From Lotus japonicus (lineage: Eukaryota > Streptophyta > Magnoliopsida > Fabales > Fabaceae), in assembly GCF_012489685.1 (NCBI RefSeq), contig NC_080045.1, forward strand, positions 49,683,096-49,747,095: a stretch of 64,000 nucleotides of DNA, read 5' to 3'. Below are positions 33,770 through 45,331 of the stretch, piece after piece. A model generated the notes under the pieces. That model saw only the letters and a list, made by a program, of their open reading frames with translations. It made no database searches and was not told the DNA's origin. Every line of letters starts with the position of its first letter. The stretch's first letter is position 1. The translations under genes were made by a program, and so were the position numbers.

Positions 33770-36700
33770 ATGACAGAATCATTTTTATTTCATGAATCCC
33801 AATTGATTGAAGTTGGATTGAACAATGGTCAACCTGAAGAGGTGCCACCACCAGCATTTGTACCCCCGTGTATAAGTATAGATGTCTCGCATTTATTTAC
33901 AACTGATCAGGTATTCTTTGAACAGATTTTTGCATTGTTTTGAAAGTGTAATATATCAATTCTTATTATGTCTTGATCACCCTTGTTTATGCCTTGTTTG
34001 TGTGTTGGGTATGCATCATTGAACAGATTTTCCCTACCCGTGATGATCTTATCAATTGGGTTCATGGAATTGCGATTGAAAATGGATATGTTGTGTTGAT
34101 CACAAAGTCAGATAGCGGTGGGAATGGAAGCAGAAAAGCTTATGTCATGTTGGGGTGCGAGAAGCATGGTAAGTATGTTCCCTACAGAGACCCTGACCTT
34201 GTTGAAGGAACGAGAACACAAAAGACAGAATGTCCTTTTAGACTAAAAGGACGACCTATGAAAAATGGCATAGATAGAGATTGGCGGCTAAAGGTGATGG
34301 AAGGTACACACAACCATGAACCAGCTAGGTCACTACTTGGCCACAATTTTGTTGGTCGTCTAAATTCCGAAGAGAAGGAGCAAGTGGAAAAAATGTCAAA
34401 GAGTTGGGTTCCACCGAGAAAGATGCTGTTGACTTTGAAGGAAAACAATCCTTTAAACTTGACTACCATATCTCAGATTTATGGTGCTTGCAAGAGGTTA
34501 AGAAAATCCCTCCGCGGGTCATTGACAGAAATGCAACACTTGTTGAAGAAGTTGGACGGTGACAAGTACGTCCACTTTGAAAGACATGAGCCTGGATCGG
34601 AAGTCATTAGGGATGTATTTTGGGCTCATCCAAATGCTATCAAATTGTTCAACACATTTCCATATGTAGTGATTATGGATTGCACATACAAGACAAACAA
34701 ATATAAAATTCCATTGCTTGAGATTGTTGGACTGACTTCCACAGATAAGACATACTCCATAGCCTTTTGCTACATTGTTAATGAGGGCACAGATGACTAC
34801 GTTTGGGCACTGGAGTGTATGAAGTCTCTATTAGCTGATCAAGCCATGTTGCCTAAGATGATTGTTACTGACAGGGATCTTGCCTTATTGAGTGCTGCTA
34901 AGCAAAGCCTTCCCAACACCAGCCATTTATTATGCTTGTGGCACATCAACAAGTGTGTTTTGGCAAAGTGCAAACTCTATGTTGGTACAGATGATTTTGC
35001 TGAATTGGTTATGGGGAAGTGGGGAGAGGTGGTGGATGCTGCAACAGTTGAAGAATTTGAAGTTCAATGGATGCAATTGTTTAATATGTGCAAGGACAAA
35101 TACAGCAACTTTACCTCCTATTGTTCTACAACATGGTTGGTCCACAAGGAAAAATTTGCCAAGGCATGGACAAATCATGTGATGCACTTTGGAACAACAA
35201 CAAGTAACAGGTACAAAAATTATATGAGCTTAATTTATGCCTTGTTATATGTTTTTCATTTGATAGATTGTTTACATTGGAGAGTTAATAAGATATCTGT
35301 TTGTTGTTTGCAGGGCTGAGGGTGCACATGCCAGTTTGAAGAAGATGTTGCGGGATTGCAAGGGTGACCTAGCCACTTCTTGGGATGCGTCGCATAGTTT
35401 GACATGTAATCGACATACTGAAATATTAGCATCGTTTGAGCGCAGTATTCACAGAATTGATCACATTTTCATGTTCCCATTTTACACAAATATTAGAGGA
35501 TTTGTGTCAAACAAATGCCTGCAGCTCATCGACGATGAACATATAAGAATGAAGTCCTACGGCGGATGCGATTGCTTGTTGAGAGAGACTCATGGACTAC
35601 CTTGCGGTTGTGAACTTGCAGGTCACCGGTCAACCACTCTCTTGTCAATTAATTCTATTTGTTATTGAAAGTGACACTTTTGTGAACTTGCAGGTTATGA
35701 AAGAATTCCATATGAGTCAATTCATCCATTCTGGAAGAGACTGAGTTGGGAGCATGTACCTGAACCTGTTGCAGATACTATCAGCAACCATATTTGCGGC
35801 ATGAACCATGGAGATATGCAACCAGAAGTTGAGGCATTGACACATTATTTCAGTTCTTTGGATACTGGAGGGCAGAGTATGGTAAGGAGGAAGCTTCAAG
35901 CTATCTATTGTCCTGAAAGCAGTTCACTTTGTACTCCTGAGGTTCAGATAAGGTCCAAGCGCACTCTACACTCGAACGAAAGAAAACCACCCAAGGTTAA
36001 AGCAATAGGATCCTTGACTCGTGATCCTTCAGGTTTTGAGCATGTTGATAGGGAGATCAAAGAGGCAAAGAAGGCTTCGCAACCACCAAAGAAGAAGAAG
36101 CGTGTGAAGAAGTCTGATACAAGTTATTTCATGGGTCATTTTCCATCCTTTTTCCACCCATATATACACACAGTTCAGAATGTTGAGGACGATGGTAACT
36201 GTGGCTATAGAGCCATTGCTGCATTACTGGGACTACCATCAGGTGAGGAAGGTTGGCCATGTGTTAGGGAAGCGTTGATAGACGAACTTGAACGACACAG
36301 AGGATTGTATGATGAAATGTGGTCCAGACATGTGGTTAATGCCTTACATTCTCGACTCACTCTTCTTCCTGGTCATCCGGCTACCGAGGATAAATGGATG
36401 CAACTGCCAGAGATGGGATACCTTGTAGCAACCAGGTTCCAAGTGGTTTTCATATCCATCTCTTCTCAGGGTTGTTGGTCATACCTTCCACTAAGAGGAG
36501 AAGGTCCACCTCCTGTACATCGTGTTATAGCTGTTGGTCATGTGATAAATCACTTTGTACAGGTATTTTTTTATTGCGTACACTAATATCCAGTTTGTGA
36601 ATTAATTTGTTGTATTTGTAAGTTATCTAATTTTATTGTTATTCTCTATAATGTAGCTCCATCTAACTCCTGGACATTCTATGCCGCCAATTGCTCTCCA

Positions 36701-36851
36701 GTGGGAACGGTATGTTGATCCTATATCAGTAAGCTGGTGCGTCCCATATGTTACACGTTTACACAGGTTTACATCAGAATTAGAAGCTTGGTTTGTTACT
36801 TTTGGTGTTCCTCTTAGTCACCAAAGCTATGTAGACATCACCACAGACTGA
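33770..36851 (+). CDS. MULE transposase fused to an OTU cysteine-protease domain
   Basis: Five exons join in frame: 33770-33910, 34027-35210, 35314-35621, 35694-36562 and 36657-36851 (898 aa; all introns GT-AG). Domains in order: a FAR1/WRKY-GCM1-type zinc-binding region (LGCEKHG, TECPFRLKG, THNHE; residues ~50-150); a MULE DDE domain with D~265 (VVIMDCTYK), D~329 (IVTDRDL) and E~444 (RAEGAHASLKK); a SWIM zinc finger (CDCLLRETHGLPCGC, ~525-540); a basic KKKKRVKK stretch; and an OTU domain (~700-860) with the catalytic-type DDGNCGYRAI block and a late His (NHFVQLHLTPGH). The DDE domain would cut and join DNA; OTU proteases normally remove ubiquitin. An upstream in-frame ATG at 33737 lies in the repeat cluster/5'-UTR intron (33505-33767), so 33770 is preferred. 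No stop or frameshift is seen. Confidence 0.93.
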
Positions 36852-37157
36852 CGCCACACTTTGTGTAATATTCATTTGTAAACGCTCTGTAATATTAATC
36901 TGATGGGCCTTGCCCTTATGTTGTTCATTGCTGCTTTTAATAATAGTAATTTGATGGTCATTGGTATATTGATGGGCCTTATGTTACTTATCTTGCCTTT
37001 CATTATTCACGGTGTAGTTATACAGGTTATTTTTCATTATAAGAGTCCAAACATAATAGGTGGAAATAGAAAGCGTGGTTAATATAAAAAGAGTCCATAC
37101 AATGTCGTCACATGTCATAATATAAAAGTACACAAAAAAATATATACAAATATACAG
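36852..37157. other. Spacer between the convergent MULE genes
   Basis: About 300 bp of AT-rich DNA between the transposase stop and the PMD-gene stop. It presumably holds both 3' UTRs. A word TGATGGGCCTT occurs twice (about 36901 and 36972). Confidence 0.7.
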
Positions 37158-39402
37158 TCACTCGCCCCGACCCCTACCGCCACCCCTCCGACCTCTAGGT
37201 CCACGAGCTCTGCCTCCACGAGCGCCCTCTGCAGGTGCACCCTCTCCACGGGCTCTGCCTCCACGGGCTCTGCCTCCACGGGCTCTACCTCCACGACCTC
37301 TGCCTCCTGCAGCTCCAGCTCCTCGGACAGCAGCAAAGGCTACTCCCTGGGTACCGATGAATGCGCTGGATCTAATAAGATCCAGCGCCCTCTCAGTGAG
37401 GGATCGGGCATGCGTGCCAACTGCAAGAGCATCTGGCACCTCCAGTGACTGCTCCAACAAGTCCACGACCCGACGCACAACCGTCTGCAAAAATAATGTA
37501 CATAAATGTGAGTGTACAAATAAAATATCATGAACAAAAAATCACAATTGCATGAAAAATAAAATTCAAACTTACCACAGCACTGAACTCCTCCCTCCTA
37601 TCATCAGGGATGATGAACCGATGGGACACACCGCCATACCACCTCATGTACTCCTCCACAGCCTCTCCCGAATGAGTAACAGGGATCCCCTGAGGGCGCA
37701 GGTGCGGCACAAAATCAGCATAGGCAGCATCTGCGGTCTCAGCAAGGGACCCAGTCGTCTGGATCTCGGAGGGGTGTCGAGGGACATCCTGGATGTAGCC
37801 AAACTGGCGCAGAACCCTCTCTGGTAGATGTCGTCGAACAACACGGCCAAATGGCGTCCGGATGTAGCCAGAATACATGGCCCTCTGATCCCGTGGTCGA
37901 TGAGCCCGATGGTCCTCAAATGGGGTCCATATAATGTCATCCACCGTCAGCTCATCGAGCATGACTCGCCTCTCATCGAGGCCTGCATGCCCGACCCGGG
38001 ACATAACCCACCGCCGCGCCCTAGGCTGGTCCTGTGAGTACTCCGGATCCGCCCTCCGGATAATGACGCGATCAGAAAGGTACTCGTAGGCCCATCCTAG
38101 CAAGAGTGAGCTGAAACCTCCCATCTGGGCCGTCCCCCTCCTGGACGCTCGATCAAGCTGGTCGTACAACGTAGCGAGCGCAATTGCGCCCCACGCGTAC
38201 TCGGACACTCGACCGAGATCCTGCAACATACCTATCCAGTAGACGGTCGTGTGGTATCCACCGCTCTTGCTAGCAAAGAGCGTCGCGCCTAGCTGGTTCA
38301 CCAGCCAAATCCGTGCAGCGTCCTCATATCGGTGCTCTACAATGAAATGAATTCAGTTAACAGTTAATAACAATACAATAATAATAGATACTATTTAATC
38401 AAGTAATAATTAAGACATACCCTCCAACGCAGCATCATACAGGGTCTGCAAGACCCCAAAGCGAATAGTCTGGCTCCTGTTCTTATCAAACTCAGCATGA
38501 TAACGAGCAACAGATCCTCCCATCAACTCAGCACATAGCGCTGCACACTCGTCCCTCTCCCCCCTCCCAGGCGTATAGAACCTCGACCCCATTGGGAGAT
38601 GGAGAAGAGCCGACACGTCGTCCAGGGTGATGGTCATCTCCCCAAACGGCATGTGGAAGCTACTAGTCTCCTCATGCCATCGCTCCACAAGGGCCAAAAT
38701 GAGGCCTGCATCTGTCTCCGAGTAGCTGCACCAGGGTAGCTGATGAAGACCCGTCTGCTCAATCAACTCTCGAACCCTCCTGTGACTGTCTGAATCACCA
38801 TCACAAGCAAGGTTCCAAACCTTCCCCCCAGCTGTGGCCACCCTCAAGTGTCGACGGTCCACATACCGCTCGTCTGTGCGTAGGAGTGCATGCCACGTCC
38901 AGGGAGCCTTGTGATCAGCATAATGCGTGAGAAGCGACAGATCAACAGGCCCCCCCGGAAACGGCGGCAACCTCTGGATCAGGTCCTCCTCGCCACCCTG
39001 TGCCTCTGGCACGACATCAGCATCAACATCAGGAGGAGGAATACTATCCTCGTCATATGACCCCTCCTCGCCGGATGACTCCTCGTCGGATGACTCATCG
39101 CCGGATGACTCATCGCCGGATGACGACTCGCCTGATGACTCCTCGCCTGCTGACTCATGGCGAGGTACCTCAACCATGGGAGACGGCGGAGTAGGAACTC
39201 GATCAGTAGGCTCAACTGGAGCTGGAGCTGAAGCCTCTACCATGGGCGACTGCATAGAATCAACTGGAGCTGGAGCTGAAGCCTCAACCGCGTGAGAGGT
39301 CGCAGCTTGATCGCCGCGCCGGCTAGAAGCATGTAATCGCCGGTGTCTATCCTCTGTAGGCCCCGCATCCTCACTAGCTCGAGACCTCTTTCTGTTCTTC
39401 AT
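37158..39402 (-). CDS. Plant Mobile Domain (PMD) protein, MAIN/MAIL1-like, MULE-borne
   Basis: Three exons on the minus strand (39402-38421, 38336-37576, 37484-37158) join in frame to give 689 aa. The N-terminus is basic, then Pro/Ala-rich and acidic Ser/Glu/Asp-rich. The PMD starts near residue 145 with FPGGPVDLSLLTHYADHKAP and includes ERWHEETSSFHMPFGEMTIT and LDDVSALLHLPMGSRF. Exon 2 continues it with YEDAARIWLVNQLGATLFAS and WAYEYLSD. The C-terminus is a repetitive RG/RGGRA-rich tail, likely RNA- or nucleic-acid-binding. PMDs are known both in transposons and in host proteins such as MAIN and MAIL1, often mislabelled 'phosphatase 7 long form'. The role in transposition is unknown. The gene is GC-rich and intact, which suggests selection or recent activity. 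The ATG at 39402 is the first in frame. Confidence 0.9.
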
Positions 39403-40168
39403 TCTCACTATATATTCAGAGCAAACATTTTCTAAATAAATTCACTGAATAAATTATACTCGCTCAATTACTAAATTTCTCAATTAAATCTCTAAATAAA
39501 ATCACTAAATAATTCACGATGTTTATAACTAAATTAAAAACATTTTATAAATTAACTAAGCTAATTAGATTAGGTTTTATAAATAAACTAAGCTAATTAT
39601 ATTAAGTTTTATAAAAACATTTTATAAATTAAGTTTATAACTCTAAACAGACACCAAATACGGAACATTAAGTTTCATATCCAATACGGAACATTAAGTT
39701 TCGTATCCAATACGGAACATTAAGTTTCATATTGAATACGGAACATTATGTTCCGTATCGAACCAGAGATCCATTAACGACATTGCATGAATGGAACTCG
39801 CCCCAAAGGCCAATTTATACACAATTTCAGCCAACATAACATCTACTTAAGCATAAATCGACTACCCTAGGGTTGCAAGATTCCATAATTCCAAGTTAAA
39901 TGGTGAATTCAAGTTGAAATCCAAACTTACTTACCTCTAGGTTCAATGCAATGAATGGGGAGAATGGGTTTGATGATGGAGACGATGGTACACTTTCCAG
40001 ATGATGATTGAGGCAAGGAGATCGTCGGTCTCGAAGATTGGAGAGCAAGGGTTTGAAATGTTTTGGAGCGCTGAAATGGGTTTTGGAAAAACCCCTGTCA
40101 TTTACATAGTAATATAATACGGAACTTTATATTCCGTATTGAATACGAAATTTAATATTCCGTATTCT
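39403..40168. promoter_or_regulatory. Right subterminal region with TACGGAA-type repeats, upstream of the PMD gene
   Basis: Four near-perfect 26-27-bp units at 39657-39765 each contain AATACGGAACATTA followed by a TTTCRTAT block. More copies lie at 40118-40168 (TTCCGTATTGAATACG, TTCCGTATTC). The word is the same as in the left cluster of the element, so both ends and both promoters share it. Confidence 0.7.
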
Positions 40169-40204
40169 TGTAAAGGGGGTTTTTCCGTAATTTCCCCACT
40201 TTAA

Positions 40205-40247
40205 GTGGGGCGCGGAGCCCCATAGGGGGGCCCCAAACCCAACTCCC
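40205..40247 (-). repeat. Right terminal inverted repeat of inner MULE
   Basis: Reverse complement of 33135-33178; ends AACTCCC before the duplication TTTCACAGT. Confidence 0.93.
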
Positions 40248-40256
40248 TTTCACAGT

Positions 40257-41311
40257 CCTTCCTCATCACCTTTATTGTTTTCAATTTCAATTGTCTAACA
40301 TGAACACAACAAACAAAATCAGAAGGGTGTATGGAAGATGGATTTGTGCGTTAAAACTGTATTGATTCAATTGAAACGTGGAGGAGCTTTGATTTTTTGG
40401 ATTCAATTGGACACAACACACACTACTACTTAAATATTTATCGTTCTTTGAATTGTGATGTTGGTCTCTTGGAAATTCAATCCATGAACGCTTCTCCCTC
40501 TTCCATACACCCTTCTCTCGCCCAAACATAGAAAACTCAGAAAATGAGACCCAAAAAATCAAAAGCTAGCATAACACAGATCTATCAACTTCTTCTCTTA
40601 AAAAACCAAAATCAAAAGTGCACACATATCAAAAATCAAAAGCTCACACAGATCTATCTTCCATCTTCTCTTCTGATTATTTTTCTTCTTTCATCTTCTT
40701 CTCTTTGCTAGCACAGATCAAAAGCTAACACAACACAGATCTACCACCCTCTTTTCTCTTATTCATGTTTCTAAGTTTCTGAGTTTCAGCTTTCTTGGTG
40801 ATGCATTGTCTTTATTTTTTGTGGGTTTCAACTAAAAAAAATCAATATTTCTTCTCTCTTGTTGTTTCTGGGTTTTTGGGTTTCATTTTTCTTGCTAATG
40901 TCTTGTCTTTGTTTTTCAACTAAAAAAGATTCAATTTTTCTTCTTTGGTTTATGATTCTGGGTTTTGTAATAGGAAGTGTTGCAAAGAGGGGATGGGGGT
41001 GAGGAAGGAAAAGGATGCTGGAGAGGGAAACGTCGGCGTTGGCGAGGTTGATGGTAGTGATGTGGCCAGCGATGGAGCAAGACGCCGGAGCTGGGAGAAG
41101 AAGAGCTTGTAAGAGGAGGGCAGAGGGAATATGAACGCAGGTTATGCAGCTCTTCCCACCAGGATAAGTGCCAACAACAATGAACTCAACCAATTGATTT
41201 TCTTTGTAAGGGATATCAAATTATATTTTTACCCTTTAATCATCCAACCAATCATATCCATCCAATTAAAGAATATTCTTATATTCCAAGATCCAACGGT
41301 GATTAATGATG
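40257..41311. other. Interior of the outer MULE, possible captured sequence
   Basis: CT-rich and AT-rich DNA with repeated CACAGATCTA and CTTCTTCTCTT words. A 121-codon minus frame (41193-40828) begins MVEFIVVGTYPGGKSCITCV and has exon-like composition for ~70 codons, but I recognise no family. It could be a captured gene fragment (Pack-MULE style) or chance. Confidence 0.4.
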
Positions 41312-41366
41312 GTCCACCGGTGGACCAAAAAATAAGTTGTCCACCCTAGTGGGCACCACAAACTTA

Positions 41367-42802
41367 AGAGTAAGTTAGGACACAATAAAATGGTGACACA
41401 AGCTCGTACTATAAAGTAACTTTTGCTAGCTAGCTGGATTGGCTTTTTGATCACAAATATAGTGCGTGAAAACAGAGGAGCTAGATAAGGATTCTTCCTT
41501 ATATGTGTCGTTTCAAAATGCTATCACTATATGAAATCCTCATTTTAAATTCCGCAGAGCTCATTTGTTCTCAAAAGTTTTTAAGCTTTTAAAATGAAAT
41601 GTCTTATTCATGACCTAATTCATTCTGTTTCTTGATTCCTAATTAATATTATTTTTCATAGTAGCCAACATGTCCTGATTGTTAGTTTAAGTATTACATA
41701 TTTGATTCTCCTTAAGTATATAAAATCTCAAATTCGAGTTTTATGAATAGAAAAAACTCTTAAGAGTTAATCTCATCATAAAATGAATGTTTCCGTCTCG
41801 AACAATATTGCATTCCGTGGAGAATATATTTTAAGTGGGAAAAAAGACTTAAGTATCAAGTCAAGGTGCCAAGAATCAGGAGAGGGTTCTGTGCGGTACA
41901 ACAGGCAATGCTAATATTAAACATGGCGTGGTCCATGCGTGACAATGCTAGTTACTAAATATGAGATTATATAAATTGATGTCCTAAATTCGGATTTTTC
42001 TATTTTTTCCCAGAAGATCTCAAATTCTGGTTTTAGGTCATACTAATAATTAATAAAACAAATTAGCATATATAATATGTGCAATTGTGCAAGTGCCTCG
42101 TGACAAGCACATTTCTCATCCTCATCCATATATAAAATATAGGAGTGGAGCTGAATGCACGATTTGGTAGTTTTTCAAAAGTTCAAAAAGAAAGGAATAG
42201 AATTAGAGTTAGTCATGAAGAATGGAAAAAAAATTAGGTATTGTTGCTCTAATGGCAAGTAAGTTAGGCTTCAAAACGATTAAAATAGAGTTCCAATCTT
42301 TAAAAAAAAGCATTTGTAAGAGAGACATGTTATTATTTTTTAAATAGGTGGCGACATTCGTTAAATACAATAAAAAAGATAAAAAACGATAGACATGAGA
42401 ACTTTGCATTGTAGTTACTTACATCGCATATTAATCATAAAATTGAAAATTCAATCATCACACGTATGAATAGAACATATTTTATGGTAAGTAATTTCTA
42501 CCGGAGGAATTAACCATTGCTTAACTAAAAAAACAATGTAAGCACCGTGTTCAACAATTGGATTTGGGATCTTTAAACTTTACCTACTCGACAAAGATAG
42601 CACCATGTGAGTGGTGTGTTTGTGCTCTTACATCAGTTGCATCTAAGTATATAATAGATTTATCAACACATAGAAAAGTTAGTACATTCTAGTATCTTAA
42701 GGACACTGAAATTGAAAATAGTGTTTTGGCCTGAATCTTGTTATTATAATAGAAAAAATGTTTTAAAAAATATCTTCATGTCATGCTACACCTCGCATCT
42801 CT
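41367..42802. other. Intergenic DNA upstream of ALMT
   Basis: AT-rich with no gene recognised; the distal ALMT promoter is expected in its right part. Confidence 0.4.
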
Positions 42803-42815
42803 CTATATATAAATA
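42803..42815 (+). promoter_or_regulatory. Probable TATA box of the ALMT gene
   Basis: CTATATATAAATA lies 150 bp before the ATG, which leaves about 120 bp of 5' UTR if transcription starts ~30 bp downstream. Confidence 0.6.
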
Positions 42816-42963
42816 CAAGGACACTCCACTGTTATGGCTCAAGCTTCTGCTTCCACATTTGGAATTTAACAAGGCTGTTTGCTACTAATCTAATATCCAG
42901 CACACAGCTTGCAAATTTCATATCCAAGCATAAACCATTATACAAAGCTTTAGCATCAAGAAG

Positions 42964-43279
42964 ATGGCTCAAGATCAGAAGAAGGAAGTGGTAAAAGTAG
43001 AATGGAGAATCAAAAAGGAAGAAGAGAGAGCAGGATTTGCTTTCATGTGGGCCTGTATAGTAGGGCTAGGATTCAAGCTATGCAACTTTGTGAAGAAAGC
43101 ATGGGAGTTAGGGGTGAATGATCCTAGAAAATTCATCCATTGCTTGAAAGTAGGTGTAGCACTTTCTGCTGTTTCTATCTTCTACTACTTGAAGCCTTTG
43201 TACAATGGAGTTGGAGGAAATGCTATGTGGGCAATCATGACAGTAGTTGTAGTGTTTGAGTTCACAGCTGGTAGGTGTT

Positions 43280-43319
<40 letters not shown>

Positions 43320-45331
43320 TACATGAACAAACATACGTCATATAAATTGATTCTATCATGTTTAAAACTGGTCTAATGATGAATCATGTTTTTACTATAT
43401 ATTATTTATATTATTTACAATATAATCTTTATGTATTAAATCGATTTGCAAGGGAGTCCCTGTAATTTAAGAACTTTTTTTTCCAAAATAGATATACTCT
43501 AATCATATATATCAAATTGCATGCAGGTGCTACAATATATAAAACAATGAACAGAATGTGTGGAACTTCCCTTGCCGGGTTTCTAGCCCTTGGAGTACAC
43601 TGGGTAGCTAGTAAAGCAGGACATCAATGGGATCCTATAATTTCTGGAGTCTCACTCTTTCTCTTAGGTATATAACAAACAAAATTTCAAAACTTTATGT
43701 AAGTTGTTGCATGGTAACTAAGGTCGCGAGTTCAAATCCTGGAAACAGTCTCTCATGTAAAAATAATGTAAGGCTGAGTACATTAGACCAAGTGGTCGAA
43801 ACTTTACCTAGACCTGCGCATTGCCATTGCGCCCCGGGTGGCCCTTTTATATGTTTAGCCCTTTTATATATTTATATATTATTTATAGAGGTTACTATGG
43901 ATCTTTGTAACAAGCTAATGATCAGTTAATTTGATATGTGTTTGCAGCTTCTGCAGCAACATTCTCTAGATTCATCCCAACCATAAAGGCTCGTTTTGAT
44001 TATGGAGCCTTGATATTCATCCTCACTTTCAGCTTGATCTCAGTATCAGGTTATCGGGTTGAAGAGTTGTTAGCTATGGCACAACAAAGGATAAGCACTG
44101 TTATAGTAGGCAGTTTGTTGTGCATAATTGTTAGCGTCATCGTTCAACCCGTCTGGGCTGGTCAAGAACTCTTTGTTTTAGTGACCGGGAACCTCGACAA
44201 GCTGGCAAACTCTTTACAAGGTGAGTGATAGCACATGCTTGTATCAGATTATCTTTTCTCATAATCAATTCTGACTCAGATATATACGCATGCGTTTCAG
44301 GTTGTGTAGCTAAGTACTTCGATAATAGTGAGTCCCCTGCAGGAAATGATGAGGAGTCTCACAAAAAACTGCTAGGCTACAAGTGTGTGCAACAATCCAA
44401 AGCATCAGAAGAAGTAATGGTATGCATATATACACCACAGTGTAAAAAAAAAATACACAGACATTCAATGATTGGTCGCTTCTGTTTTCGAATATGGGGC
44501 ATGCAATTATTGAATGTCAGTAAGAAGTAACAGTGCATCAAAATTATAACCTTTTAAGTTACTCTTATTTTTATGGAATGTGACTAAAATGATGATATTG
44601 TTGATTTAGGCTAATTTTGCTAGATGGGAACCTGCCCATGGCCGCTTCAACTTTCGTCACCCGTGGAGGCAATATCTCAAAATTGGGGCATCAATGCGCA
44701 GCTGTGCTTCCTGCCTAGATGCTCTTTTTGGATGCATAAATTCAGAAAATAAGGTACTAATTAATTCCTAATCAAATGCATATTTATTTTATATCTATAG
44801 TCTTCCAGGCACATAGATATTAATAGTCAAATTATTTATGTAACACACTATGGGTTCCAGAGTTCTGATGACATCAAGAAGAACATGAGCAGCATCTCAA
44901 TGAAAGTGGGTGCAAACACTGCAAGTGTGGTTAGAGAGCTAGCAATTACAATGAGGAACATGACAAGGTCAAACAAACTTGACATTCTGGTTGAAGAGAT
45001 GAATGGTGCAGCGCAAGATCTTAGAGATTTTTTGAAATATCCAAACATGGTTAACCCAACAACGTCACATAGTGCAAATGGTGAAGAAGTGTCTGCAAAT
45101 ATCAAAATCCCACTCATGGATATTATTCAAGTGGTAACTGTGGCTTCTTTGCTTATCGAAATCGTAGCGCGTGTAGAAGACATTGTGAAAGCTGTTGAAG
45201 AATTGTCAGATTTAGCTCAATTCCAACTAGCTGAGTGTGAGAAACCCAAACAAGTACATTCACCCAACAACAAGATCTCCCCAGACCAAGAGAAGGATGA
45301 GAAAGATATCAAAATACTCCAAATGGTCTGA
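42964..45331 (+). CDS. Aluminium-activated malate transporter (ALMT family)
   Basis: Six exons with GT-AG introns: 42964-43270, 43527-43667, 43948-44220, 44301-44419, 44610-44753 and 44861-45331. They join in frame to 484 aa, the normal ALMT size. The N-terminal half (residues ~25-220) has about six hydrophobic membrane segments with family signatures (KVGVALSAVSIFYYLKPLYN, AMWAIMTVVVVFEFTAGAT, GYRVEEL). The C-terminal cytosolic half has the conserved WEP motif (ARWEPAHGRF) and the RHPWRQY block. ALMTs are anion channels of the plasma or vacuolar membrane that carry malate and other anions, in root aluminium tolerance, guard cells or turgor control. The sequence feels closest to the ALMT2/ALMT10 group, but that is a weak judgement. 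Intron 1 has a TA microsatellite and intron 2 a SINE-like repeat. The gene appears intact. Confidence 0.95.
43282..43317. repeat. (TA)n microsatellite in ALMT intron 1
   Basis: About 17 TA repeats begin 12 bp after the exon 1 donor; likely length-polymorphic. Confidence 0.97.
43690..43880 (+). repeat. SINE-like repeat in ALMT intron 2
   Basis: GCGAGTTCAAATCCTGG resembles a Pol III B box. It is followed by GTAAGGCTGAGTACATTAGA and CCTGCGCATTGCCATTGCG, words familiar from the body of plant tRNA-derived SINEs. Ends are not clear. Confidence 0.5.

Larger units (their letters stand above)
33135..40247. mobile_element. Inner, coding MULE with transposase-OTU and PMD genes
   Basis: The element is 7.1 kb. 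Its ends are GAGAGTTGGGTTTGGGG (left) and CCCCAAACCCAACTCCC (right), forming ~44-bp inverted repeats with only a mismatch near the tip and one extra C. The 9-bp duplication TTTCACAGT lies at 33126-33134 and 40248-40256. Two genes with open frames face each other tail to tail: a MULE transposase with an OTU domain (33770-36851, +) and a Plant Mobile Domain protein (39402-37158, -). TACGGAA-type repeats lie upstream of each. The element looks complete and potentially autonomous. Its GC-rich minus-strand gene contrasts with the AT-rich surroundings. Confidence 0.95.
32998..41357. mobile_element. Outer Mutator-like element (MULE), host of a nested MULE
   Basis: Terminal inverted repeats begin GGTGCCCACTAGGGTGGAC at the left and end with its reverse complement at 41357. 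Similarity extends about 45 bp through the palindromic GGTCCACCGGTG. The flanks carry the 9-bp duplication ACAAACTTA (32989-32997 and 41358-41366), diagnostic of Mutator-type insertion. Without the inner MULE (33135-40247) and one copy of its target duplication, only about 1.2 kb remains, so the outer element is non-autonomous. Its own interior is mainly 40257-41311. Confidence 0.93.

Noticed and set aside
38927..39295. + strand frame of 122 codons opposite the PMD gene
   Set aside because: It is the antisense of the acidic Ser/Asp-rich tract of the PMD protein.
39657..39765. Regularly spaced repeats resembling a CRISPR array
   Set aside because: Units are ~26 bp with no unique spacers, in plant nuclear DNA inside a transposon end.
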